Assembly (NCBI GenBank): GCA_903929895.1
Contig: CAIYWM010000983.1
Coordinates: 1 to 12,925 of the forward strand
Length of the DNA stretch: 12,925 nucleotides
Reading direction: 5' to 3'
Source: an uncultured Alphaproteobacteria bacterium
Lineage (GTDB): Bacteria; Pseudomonadota; Alphaproteobacteria; Reyranellales; Reyranellaceae
Below the pieces are notes generated by a model that had not been told where the DNA came from, made no database searches, and worked only from the letters and a program-made list of their open reading frames with translations. The position numbers and the translations under genes are program-made. Positions 1-8,017 of this stretch are shown here, piece after piece; the stretch's first letter is position 1, and every line of letters begins with the position of its first letter.

Positions 1-24
1 ACTCAATCTAGTGTCTAAGCAATT

Positions 25-1187
<1,163 letters not shown>

Positions 1188-1202
1188 CAGGTCTTTGGAA
1201 AT

Positions 1203-1238
1203 AAACGAAACAAACGAAATAAACGAATCAGACGAAGC
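1203..1238. repeat. Four-unit 9-bp imperfect tandem repeat
   Basis: The units are AAACGAAAC (1203-1211), AAACGAAAT (1212-1220), AAACGAATC (1221-1229) and AGACGAAGC (1230-1238). The array lies in the 99-bp spacer between the converging ends of ccrM and mutY and is much more AT-rich than its surroundings. The unit length equals three codons, so on the minus strand one frame reads a Arg-Leu-Phe-like repeat, but I see no supported gene there. The third unit contains a GANTC site (1225-1229) and another follows at 1241-1245. No stable hairpin with a T tract is visible in the spacer, so this is not an obvious intrinsic terminator. Its role is unknown; replication slippage is the simplest origin. 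Confidence 0.8.
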
Positions 1239-1286
1239 GAGAGTCGCACCCCTGAACTAGGTATCCTGGTACCGTTGACCGGGCTC

Positions 1287-2336
1287 CTACGCCTTCACGG
1301 CGTGCTCGATGACCTTGCGCATGACCGTGGGCAGCGCGCGTTCGTCCAGCCGGTCGAGCGCGGACCAGCTCGTGCCGGGCGCCAGCGCCGCCAGCCGGCC
1401 TGTCGTCGCCATGGCGCGGGCAATCGTGAGTTCCAGGTGGAAGTGCGTGAAGGTGTGACGCACCAGGCCGTCCATCACCACCCAGCGCGCCGGCACCGGG
1501 GCTTCGGTGAGTGCCATGGCTTCCACGAACGGGCCCTCCCGCCAGGCGCTCGACGGCACTTCGTCCATGCCGCCCAGCAGTCCCTTCGCCGGGCGCTTGC
1601 GCAACAGGACGGCGCCGTCCTTGCGCAGCAGCACGAAGGCAAGGCCGCGGCGCGTCGGCTTCCCGGCCTTGGGCGCGCGGCGCGGCAGCTCTTCGGCGAT
1701 GCCCTGCCGGCGGCCCTTGCAGCCCTGCATCAGCGGGCAGATGACGCAGCGCGGGGTGCGCGGGATGCAGACGGTGGCGCCCAGATCCATCATCGCCTGG
1801 GCATAGTCGCCGGCGCGCTGCTGCGGCACCAGCCGGGCGGCGCGGACCTGGATGTCGGGCTTGGCGTCGGGCAGCGGCGTGTCGATGGCGTAGAGGCGGG
1901 CGATCACCCGCTCGACATTGCCGTCGACCGCCGAGGCGGGACGGTCGAAGCCGATGGCCTGGATCGCCGCCGCCGTGTAGGGGCCGACGCCGGGTAGCGC
2001 GAGGAGGCCGGCTTCGTCCTCGGGAAACCGGCCGCCATGGTCGTTGGCGACGGCCTGGGCGCAGGCATGCAGGTTGCGCGCGCGGGCATAGTAGCCCAGG
2101 CCCGCCCAGGCCGAGAGCACCTCGTCGAGCGGCGCTTCGGCCAGCGCCTCGACGGTGGGCCAGCGCTCGACGAAGCGGCGGAAATACTCGCCCACCGTGG
2201 CGACGGTGGTCTGCTGCAGCATGATCTCCGACAGCCAGACACGGTAAGGCGCCGTGCGTTCCCCCGGGGCTGCGCGCCAGGGGAGGGTGCGACGATGTCG
2301 ATCATACCAGGCGAGCAGTCGGTCGGCGTGTGTCAT
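1287..2336 (-). CDS. mutY: A/G-specific adenine DNA glycosylase MutY
   Basis: MutY removes adenine mispaired with 8-oxoguanine, part of the GO base-excision repair system. The 349-residue protein shows catalytic Glu37 in SEIMLQQTT, the helix-hairpin-helix LPGVGPYT (114-121), and catalytic Asp138 in VDGNVERV; both catalytic residues fall at the same numbers as in E. coli MutY. The iron-sulfur cluster ligands C190, C197, C200 and C206 have the expected C-x6-C-x2-C-x5-C spacing. The C-terminal Nudix-like domain that senses 8-oxoG includes GLLGGMDEVP (about 252-261) and HTFTHFH (294-300), the counterpart of the FSH loop. The start is the ATG at 2336-2334; no convincing ribosome binding site lies upstream. 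It is transcribed divergently from the DUF721-DsbA gene, 52 bp away, and converges on ccrM. Confidence 0.97.
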   Translation of the reverse strand: MTHADRLLAWYDRHRRTLPWRAAPGERTAPYRVWLSEIMLQQTTVATVGEYFRRFVERWPTVEALAEAPLDEVLSAWAGLGYYARARNLHACAQAVANDHGGRFPEDEAGLLALPGVGPYTAAAIQAIGFDRPASAVDGNVERVIARLYAIDTPLPDAKPDIQVRAARLVPQQRAGDYAQAMMDLGATVCIPRTPRCVICPLMQGCKGRRQGIAEELPRRAPKAGKPTRRGLAFVLLRKDGAVLLRKRPAKGLLGGMDEVPSSAWREGPFVEAMALTEAPVPARWVVMDGLVRHTFTHFHLELTIARAMATTGRLAALAPGTSWSALDRLDERALPTVMRKVIEHAVKA

Positions 2337-2388
2337 GGTCAGTCGTTGGGGCGTGGCCTACCATACGGAGCGGAGTTTGAAAGGGTCC
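2337..2388. promoter_or_regulatory. Divergent promoter region, mutY / DUF721-DsbA gene
   Basis: These 52 bp separate two divergent start codons and must carry initiation signals for both genes unless transcripts begin inside the coding regions. On the + strand, TACCAT (2359-2364) is a fair -10 element, with a poor -35 match TGGTCA (2336-2341) at 17 bp. On the minus strand the overlapping TATGGT (2365-2360) could serve as the -10 for mutY. The two candidate -10 boxes share bases, which would make the promoters mutually exclusive. For translation of the + gene, GGAG (2372-2375) and GAAAGGG (2379-2385) are possible ribosome sites, though neither has ideal spacing to ATG 2389. Confidence 0.3.
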
Positions 2389-3465
2389 ATGCGCGAAAAC
2401 GGCTTCCGTGCGATCGGCGGTCTGGCCCAGAAGCTCACATCGGGCATGGCCCGTGATGGAGCCAAGGGCGGCCGCGGCGCTTCCCTCATTCGACTGAAGG
2501 CCGATTGGCCGGCCGTCGTGGGGCCTGAACTGGCGCGCACCACGCGCCCCGACGCGCTGCTGGCGGGGCGCGGCGCACGGGCCGGCAAGGCCCTTCGTTT
2601 GAAGGTGTCCGGGGCCGCCGCCCTCGAGGTCCAGCACAGGAGCAGCCAGATCGTGGAACGGGTGAATGCCTATTTCGGGCACAGGGTCATCGACGACGTG
2701 CGGATCGTGCAGGGCGTCATCCCGGGGCCGCCCCCGGCCCGCCCGGCATCGCGCCCCGATCCCGTGGCCGTGCAGGCGGCGGCCAGCCGCACGGCGGCCG
2801 TCCAGGATCCCGATCTGCGCGCCGCGCTGACCCGGCTGGGGGCGCGCATCGCCTCCGGGCGTCGCAGCTTCCTGCTCGGTGGCCTTGGCGCGCTCTGTCT
2901 CGGCGACGAGCTCCGTGCGCAACCGCAAGGACCGGCCCGGTTTCTCGATCCGCTGCCCGGCGATCACGTTCTGGGCCGTCCCGACGCGCCCAACGTGCTG
3001 ATCGACTATGCCTCGTTCACCTGCCCGCATTGCGCCACCTTCAACAACGCGGTCATGCCGGCCCTGAAGCGGGACTGGATCGACACCGGCAAGCTGAGGC
3101 TGGTGCATCGCCATTTCCCGTCGGATGCGCTGGCCACGCGCGCCAGCCTGCTGGCCGAGTGCGCCGGGCCGAACGGGTTCTTCGCCGCCGTCGACACGCT
3201 GTTCCGGACCCAGGTCCAGTGGCTGACCGCCGCCGACCCGGCGGCGGAACTGATGACCGTCCTGGCGGGGCAGGGGGTGAGCGAGGCCGCGGCGCAGGCC
3301 TGCGTCGCCAACGACCGGCTTTTGGACAAAGTCATCGCCGACGTGCAGTCCGGCCAGGCGCTGGGCGTCAATTCCACCCCGACCGTGTTCATCAACGAGC
3401 AGGGGTACGGCAATCCGGGTGGAATCGACGCCATCGCAGCGATTTTACGTCAGGTGGGCCGTTAA
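2389..3465 (+). CDS. DUF721 (DciA-like) - DsbA-family fusion protein
   Basis: One open frame of 358 codons carries two families usually encoded separately. Residues about 5-110 are a DUF721 domain, with GFRAIGGLAQKLT, LKADWPAVVGPELA around W40 and RVNAYFGHRV. DUF721 proteins include DciA, which loads the replicative helicase in the cytoplasm. A Pro/Ala-rich linker (about 110-138) and a helix DPDLRAALTRLGARIA (140-155), typical of the end of alphaproteobacterial DUF721 proteins, follow. Directly after comes a Tat-like signal: R158-R159, SFLLGGLGALCLG, then a possible cut near LRAQ (175-178). The DsbA-like domain has CPHC (C212, C215), a second cysteine pair (C258, C305) and cis-Pro331 in NSTPTVF. 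I chose ATG 2389 because it gives the family-typical start; upstream ATGs at 2254 and 2335 overlap the mutY start. No stop separates the domains, so this is either a true fusion or two products with an internal start (GTG 2764 or 2770). Confidence 0.85.
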   Translation: MRENGFRAIGGLAQKLTSGMARDGAKGGRGASLIRLKADWPAVVGPELARTTRPDALLAGRGARAGKALRLKVSGAAALEVQHRSSQIVERVNAYFGHRVIDDVRIVQGVIPGPPPARPASRPDPVAVQAAASRTAAVQDPDLRAALTRLGARIASGRRSFLLGGLGALCLGDELRAQPQGPARFLDPLPGDHVLGRPDAPNVLIDYASFTCPHCATFNNAVMPALKRDWIDTGKLRLVHRHFPSDALATRASLLAECAGPNGFFAAVDTLFRTQVQWLTAADPAAELMTVLAGQGVSEAAAQACVANDRLLDKVIADVQSGQALGVNSTPTVFINEQGYGNPGGIDAIAAILRQVGR

Positions 3466-3468
3466 CAT

Positions 3469-3498
3469 TTGACTCCCCACAGGCGGAATTCCCAAGAT
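3469..3498 (+). promoter_or_regulatory. Possible promoter for second DsbA gene, with GANTC
   Basis: TTGACT (3469-3474) matches the -35 consensus at five of six positions, and a poor -10 candidate CAAGAT (3493-3498) lies 18 bp downstream. The -35 overlaps a GANTC site (GACTC, 3471-3475), so methylation by CcrM could affect it. The 55-bp gap allows either a separate promoter or read-through from the upstream gene. Support is weak because the -10 is poor. Confidence 0.25.
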
Positions 3499-3520
3499 GT
3501 AGTGGAGAGGGCAGAGTAAA

Positions 3521-4177
3521 ATGCGGAATATCTTGATCGTCGCCGGCGGAGTCGTGGCGGTGGCAGCGATTGCGGCCGGCGTCTACTTCGGTACCGGCGC
3601 GCCCTCGTCCCCGCCGCCGGTTGCGGCCGTTTCCGCCCCCAACAAGGCGGCTCTGGAGAGCGTCCAGCCCGGTGACCACGTGCTGGGCGACCCCAAGGCG
3701 CCGATCACGGTGATCGAGTATGCGTCGCTTACCTGCTCGCACTGTGCGCATTTCCACACGCAGGTCCTGCCCGAGATCAAGAAGAAGTGGATCGATACCG
3801 GCAAGGTGAAGCTGGTCTATCGCGACTTCCCGCTCGACCAGGTCGCCGCCAAGGCAGCGCAGATCGCCGAGTGCGCCGGCAACGACAAGTATTTCGGCGT
3901 GGTCGACATCATTTTCCGCGGCCAGGCGCAATGGGCGACGTCAGCCGATCCGCTGACTGAGCTCGCCAAGCCGCTGCGCATCGCCGGCATGGGCGAGAAC
4001 GAGATCAAGGCCTGCCTCGCCAACGACGCGATGAGCAATGCGGTGATCAACGACTACAAGGGCGGCGAGGCAATGGGCGTCAATTCGACGCCGACGCTGT
4101 TCATCAATGGCCAGCTCTATCGCGGGTCGCGCTCGGTCGAGGAACTCGACGGCGTGTTCTCCAAGCTCGCCAAGTAG
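3521..4177 (+). CDS. DsbA-family thiol:disulfide oxidoreductase
   Basis: The 218-residue protein should act in the periplasm, forming or exchanging disulfides in exported proteins. Residues 1-24 are a hydrophobic signal peptide or membrane anchor (RNILIVAGGVVAVAAIAAG), followed by a Pro/Ala-rich stretch. The thioredoxin-fold domain carries the active site CSHC (C72, C75) and cis-Pro191 in NSTPTLF. C118 and C165 form a second pair, as in the alpha-type DsbA proteins described from Wolbachia, where an extra disulfide exists. Aligned without gaps to the DsbA half of the preceding gene, roughly half the residues are identical over about 148 positions, so the two are tandem paralogs. A good ribosome site, GGAG followed by AGGG (3504-3511), precedes ATG 3521. 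The protein could instead act as a reductase or isomerase; sequence alone does not decide. smc follows after 34 bp. Confidence 0.93.
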   Translation: MRNILIVAGGVVAVAAIAAGVYFGTGAPSSPPPVAAVSAPNKAALESVQPGDHVLGDPKAPITVIEYASLTCSHCAHFHTQVLPEIKKKWIDTGKVKLVYRDFPLDQVAAKAAQIAECAGNDKYFGVVDIIFRGQAQWATSADPLTELAKPLRIAGMGENEIKACLANDAMSNAVINDYKGGEAMGVNSTPTLFINGQLYRGSRSVEELDGVFSKLAK

Positions 4178-4211
4178 GCATTCGGGCAAGTAACCAGACA
4201 GGCGTGGTGTA

Positions 4212-7200
4212 ATGGTCCAGTTCGACAAGCTCCGGCTCGCCGGTTTCAAGTCCTTCGTCGACCCGACGGAGCTCGTCATCGAGCCCGGCATGACCGGGAT
4301 CGTGGGGCCCAATGGCTGTGGCAAGTCGAACCTCGTCGAAGCGCTGAAGTGGGTGATGGGCGAGACGTCCGCCAAGCAGATGCGCGGCTCCGAGATGGAG
4401 GACGTCATCTTTGCCGGCTCCGGCCAGCGGCCGGCGCGCAACATCGCCGAGGTCATGCTGTCGCTGGACAACAGGACGCGCACCGCGCCCGCCGCGGTGA
4501 ACGATACGGACCAGCTCGACGTCGTGCGTCGCATCGAGCGCGGCCACGGCTCGGCCTATTCGGTGAACGGTCGCGAGATCCGGGCCCGTGACGTGCAGAC
4601 GCTGTTCGCCGACGCCGCCACGGGGTCGCGTTCCACGGCACTCGTCAGCCAGGGCCGCATCGGCACGCTCATCAACGCCAAGCCGGCCGATCGTCGTTCG
4701 GTGATCGACGAGGCGGCCGGAATCACCGGCCTCTATGCCCGTCGCCACGAGGCCGAACTGCGCCTGCGCGCCGCCGAGCAGAACCTCGCCCGCGTCCAGG
4801 ACGTGCTGCTGGCCCTTGAGGAACAGCACAAGGGTCTGAAGCGCCAGGCCCGCCAGGCCAGCCGCTATCGCAACCTCTCCGACCATATCCGTCGTGCCGA
4901 AGCCGCCGTGCTGGCGCTGAAGCTGGCCAATGCCGAGCGCGATCTGGCCGTCTCGGCCGAGCGGCTGAAGGAAGCCGAGGCTCAGGTCGCCGACCTGACG
5001 CGACTGGTCGGCCTCGCCACCACCGCGCAGGCCGAAGCCGCGACGGCGCTGCCGCCGCTGCGCAACGACGAAGCGGCCGCCGCCGCCGCCCTGCAGCGCC
5101 TGCGCGTGGCGCACGATGCGCTGACCGCCGAGGCCGAACGCGTGGCCGCCGCCCAGCTCGAAGCCGAGACCCGCCTGCACCAGACCGAGCAGGATCTGGC
5201 GCGCGAGCAGGGCCGCAAGAACGACGCCGCCACCGCCATTTCCGACCTCGGCGCCCAGCGCGAGCGCCTCGAAGAAGAGCGTTTCGGCGAAGAGGATCGT
5301 GCCGCCGCCGCCGAGGAGGCGCGCGACACCGCGCGTAGCGAGACCAGCGTGGCCGAGGTCGAGCTCGATCGCCTGACCCGCCAGATCGCCGACGACGAGG
5401 CGTTGCGCCAGAGCGTTTCGCGCGAGATCGCTGAGCTTCAGGATCGTCTGCGCCGCCTGTCGTCGCGCCGCGATGAAGTCAGCGCGCAGCAGCAGCAGCT
5501 CCAGGTCGAACTCTCCAACCTGCCGGCGTTGCCTGAGGTCGAGGCTGAACTCGAAGCCGCCCGCGCTGCGCTGGAAGAGGCGCGTTTCAGCGGCCAGGAG
5601 GCGATCGAAGCCGCCCGCGAGGCCGAACGCTACGAATCCGATGCCGCGCGGCAGGCGGTCGCCCGGGCCGAAGCGGAACGCCTCGACATGGAAAAGGCCC
5701 GTACGGCCGAACGCGAGGCCGCGGAGGCGAGCCACGCCATCGCCGTCGAGGTTCTGCAGAAGACCAATGCGCGCCTGACCAAACTACGCGCCGAGGAAGC
5801 GGGCGTCGCCGCCGCGCTGAAGTCGGCGGCCGATTCGCTGTGGCCGCCGCTGCTCGACGCGCTCAGCGTCGAGCCGGGCTTCGAAAAGGCCCTGGGCGCG
5901 GCGTTCGGCGACGAGCTCGAGGCTTCGTCGGATCGCGGCGCGCCGGTGCATTGGCTGCCGCTCGAGGCGCTGGCCGAGACGCCGGCCTTGCCCGAAGGCG
6001 CAACGCCGCTCGGTGCGCATGTCGGCGCGCTGCCCGAGTTGGCCCGTCGCCTGTCCTTCATCGGCATCGTGGCCAACGACGAGACGGGTGCGGCGCTGCA
6101 GGGCGCCCTCAAGCCCGGCCAGCAGCTGGTCACCCGCGAGGGCGCCGTCTGGCGCTGGGACGGCTACACGATGCGGGCCGGTGCGCCGTCGACCGCTGCG
6201 GTGCGGCTGAGCCAGCGCAACCGGCTGGCCGAGATTCGCTTTCAGATCGACGGTATCGTCGCCGAGCAGACGGTCGAGCAGGCGCGCGTCGATGCCGAGA
6301 AGACCTGGCTGGCCGCGGCCCGTGACGCCGAGAAGACCTGCGTCGACCAGGCTCGCGCCTATGAGCGTAGCGTGGCTGACGCCGCGCGTCGCAAGACCCA
6401 GGAGGCCGGCGAGGCGACCCGCGCCGCCGAGCGCGCCGCCCAGTCGGCCATCGGCACCGCCGAGCGCCTGGCCACGCAGGCCCGCGACCGTCACGTCGAG
6501 ATTGCCCGCCGTACCGACCAGCTGCGCACCCGCCTCGCCGGCATTGAGACGGTCGTGGCCGAAGTGCTGGGCGACATCGCCGAAGTCGAGATGCGCCGGA
6601 CCTTCCGCGAGGCGCGCCTGTCGTCGATCGCCGACACCCAGGCCGACCGCGCCGAGGCCGGTGCTCTGCGTGTCCGGATCGCCGAACTGCGGGCGGCGCT
6701 GGTAGAGGCCGAGGGCCAGTGCGACCGTCTCGCGCGCGAGTCGAAGATGCGGGTCGAGCGCCTGGCGCAGATCGCCCAGGATCACGAAGGCTGGAGCAAG
6801 CGGCTGCGCGAGGCGGACGGCCAGATCGTCGAACTCGACGCACGGCGCGAGCAGACGGCGGCCGCGATCGCCGAACTGGCAGCCAAGCCGGCGGAGATCG
6901 AGGAGAAGCGGTTCGTCCTCGGCGAGGAGATCGACAAGGCCGAAGGTAACCGTCAGGAGGCGGCCGACCGGCTGGCGATCGGCGAGACCCGTCTGGCCGA
7001 GGCCGACAAGGCGCTTCGCCAGGCAGAGACCGAGATGGGCCAGGCGCGCGAGACCCGTGTCCGCCGCGAAGGCCAGGTCGAGCAGGCCACGAAGGATCGA
7101 GAGGCGGTCGTCGAGCGCATCGCCGAGCGCCTGCGGTGCGAGCCCGACGGCGTGATGGCGCTGGCCGAGGTCCAGTCGCTCGACGAGCTGCCGGATCTCG

Positions 7201-7868
7201 AGAAGGCCGAGCACAAGCTCGAGCGGCTGGTGCACGAACGCGAGACGATGGGCGCCGTGAACCTGCGGGCCGAGGAAGAGGCCAACGAACTCGAGCAGCA
7301 GATCACCGCCATGACGGCCGAGCGCGACGACCTGGTCGCCGCCATCGGTCGTCTCCGCCAGGGCATCCAGAGCCTCAACCGCGAGGGCCGCGAGCGCTTC
7401 CTCGCCGCCTTCGAGCAGGTCAGCGGCCACTTTCAGCAGCTCTTCACCAAGCTGTTCGGCGGCGGCAAGGCCGAGCTGCGGCTCACCGAGTCGGAGGATC
7501 CGCTCGAGGCCGGGCTCGAGATCCATGCCAGCCCGCCGGGCAAGAAGCTGCAGGTCATGTCGCTGCTGTCGGGCGGCGAGCAGGCGCTGACGGCCCTGTC
7601 GCTGTTGTTCGCGGTGTTCATGACGAACCCGGCGCCGATCTGCGTGCTGGACGAGGTGGATGCGCCGCTGGACGATCTGAACGTGGAACGCTTCTGCGGC
7701 CTGGTGAACGACATCGCCGGCCGCACCGACACGCGCTTCCTGATCATCACCCACCATCGCGTCACGATGGCGCGCATGGATCGCCTCTACGGCGTGACCA
7801 TGGCCGAGCGGGGCGTTTCCCAGCTCGTCTCGGTCAACCTTCAGGAGGCCGATCGCATGGTGGCCTAG
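4212..7868 (+). CDS. smc: Chromosome segregation/condensation ATPase Smc
   Basis: Smc dimers entrap and organise DNA on the nucleoid with ScpA and ScpB, neither of which is encoded in this window. The 1218-residue protein has the full architecture. The N-terminal ATPase half has Walker A GPNGCGKSN (32-40). A long coiled coil rich in Ala, Glu and Arg covers about 165-540. The globular hinge lies at about 543-672, beginning LWPPLLDALSVEPG. The returning coil runs about 675-1010, with the conserved GAVNLRAEEEANELEQQI near 1013. The C-terminal half has the ABC signature LLSGGEQALTAL (from 1118) and Walker B VLDEVDAP with D1147-E1148. Length is slightly above the usual 1150-1190. The start ATG 4212 gives the family-typical N-terminus; the ribosome site is weak. 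The 34-bp gap to the DsbA gene suggests co-transcription. The gene ends at a strong terminator. Confidence 0.98.
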   Translation: MVQFDKLRLAGFKSFVDPTELVIEPGMTGIVGPNGCGKSNLVEALKWVMGETSAKQMRGSEMEDVIFAGSGQRPARNIAEVMLSLDNRTRTAPAAVNDTDQLDVVRRIERGHGSAYSVNGREIRARDVQTLFADAATGSRSTALVSQGRIGTLINAKPADRRSVIDEAAGITGLYARRHEAELRLRAAEQNLARVQDVLLALEEQHKGLKRQARQASRYRNLSDHIRRAEAAVLALKLANAERDLAVSAERLKEAEAQVADLTRLVGLATTAQAEAATALPPLRNDEAAAAAALQRLRVAHDALTAEAERVAAAQLEAETRLHQTEQDLAREQGRKNDAATAISDLGAQRERLEEERFGEEDRAAAAEEARDTARSETSVAEVELDRLTRQIADDEALRQSVSREIAELQDRLRRLSSRRDEVSAQQQQLQVELSNLPALPEVEAELEAARAALEEARFSGQEAIEAAREAERYESDAARQAVARAEAERLDMEKARTAEREAAEASHAIAVEVLQKTNARLTKLRAEEAGVAAALKSAADSLWPPLLDALSVEPGFEKALGAAFGDELEASSDRGAPVHWLPLEALAETPALPEGATPLGAHVGALPELARRLSFIGIVANDETGAALQGALKPGQQLVTREGAVWRWDGYTMRAGAPSTAAVRLSQRNRLAEIRFQIDGIVAEQTVEQARVDAEKTWLAAARDAEKTCVDQARAYERSVADAARRKTQEAGEATRAAERAAQSAIGTAERLATQARDRHVEIARRTDQLRTRLAGIETVVAEVLGDIAEVEMRRTFREARLSSIADTQADRAEAGALRVRIAELRAALVEAEGQCDRLARESKMRVERLAQIAQDHEGWSKRLREADGQIVELDARREQTAAAIAELAAKPAEIEEKRFVLGEEIDKAEGNRQEAADRLAIGETRLAEADKALRQAETEMGQARETRVRREGQVEQATKDREAVVERIAERLRCEPDGVMALAEVQSLDELPDLEKAEHKLERLVHERETMGAVNLRAEEEANELEQQITAMTAERDDLVAAIGRLRQGIQSLNREGRERFLAAFEQVSGHFQQLFTKLFGGGKAELRLTESEDPLEAGLEIHASPPGKKLQVMSLLSGGEQALTALSLLFAVFMTNPAPICVLDEVDAPLDDLNVERFCGLVNDIAGRTDTRFLIITHHRVTMARMDRLYGVTMAERGVSQLVSVNLQEADRMVA

Positions 7869-7925
7869 GACGGCCCGACAGAATTCAGCCTAAACAAGCA
7901 AGACTATCTTCCTCTCAAATAAACT

Positions 7926-7959
7926 GGGCGCCGGCTGGCCTGACGGCGCCCTTTTCTTT
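7926..7959 (+). terminator. Intrinsic terminator of smc
   Basis: A perfect 8-bp stem GGGCGCCG (7926-7933) / CGGCGCCC (7944-7951) with a 10-base loop is followed at once by TTTTCTTT (7952-7959). This is a textbook Rho-independent terminator on the + strand, 57 bases after the smc stop codon, and it separates smc from dapE. Confidence 0.92.
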
Positions 7960-7976
7960 GCCCCGCTTCCCGGGGC
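7960..7976 (+). other. Second hairpin directly after the smc terminator
   Basis: GCCCCG (7960-7965) and CGGGGC (7971-7976) form a 6-bp stem with a 5-base loop, starting on the base after the terminator T tract. Only a short pyrimidine-rich run (CGCCCTTCTC) follows, so it is a weaker structure. It may back up the first terminator or insulate the dapE promoter region. Confidence 0.5.
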
Positions 7977-7981
7977 CGCCC

Positions 7982-8010
7982 TTCTCAGCGCAGGAGCGGG
8001 CCTGTAGTGT
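7982..8010 (+). promoter_or_regulatory. Candidate leaderless promoter of dapE
   Basis: A -35-like TTCTCA (7982-7987, four of six matches) and a -10-like TAGTGT (8005-8010, three of six) are separated by 17 bp. The -10 ends seven bases before ATG 8018, so transcription would start at or next to the start codon. Since a terminator lies just upstream, dapE needs its own promoter here. The only purine-rich site (AGGAG, 7992-7996) lies 21 bases from the ATG, too far to act as a ribosome site. Confidence 0.3.
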
Positions 8011-8017
8011 CCGGCCC

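Noticed and set aside
1203..1238. CRISPR-like array
   Set aside because: The units are 9 bp, contiguous and without spacers; no cas genes are nearby.
1289..1303. ACGCC/GGCGT hairpin as a terminator for mutY or ccrM
   Set aside because: The 5-bp stem lies within the mutY end and has no T tract on either strand.
2254..2388. Earlier starts (ATG 2254, ATG 2335) for the DUF721-DsbA gene
   Set aside because: They overlap the divergent mutY start, and the added residues do not look like the DUF721 N-terminus, which begins at GFRAIGGL just after ATG 2389.
2896..2898. Cys170 of the fusion protein as a lipoprotein lipobox cysteine
   Set aside because: The preceding residues GAL do not fit the lipobox, which needs a small residue directly before Cys; a Tat signal with later cleavage fits better.
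4104..7757. Long minus-strand open frames opposite smc (543 and 657 codons)
   Set aside because: They are antisense to a complete, motif-perfect smc, show no recognisable family, and are expected where GC-rich third positions suppress stops on the opposite strand.
7136..8017. Upstream extension of the dapE frame through the end of smc
   Set aside because: The extension overlaps the conserved smc C-terminus and crosses a strong terminator; family homology begins at ATG 8018.
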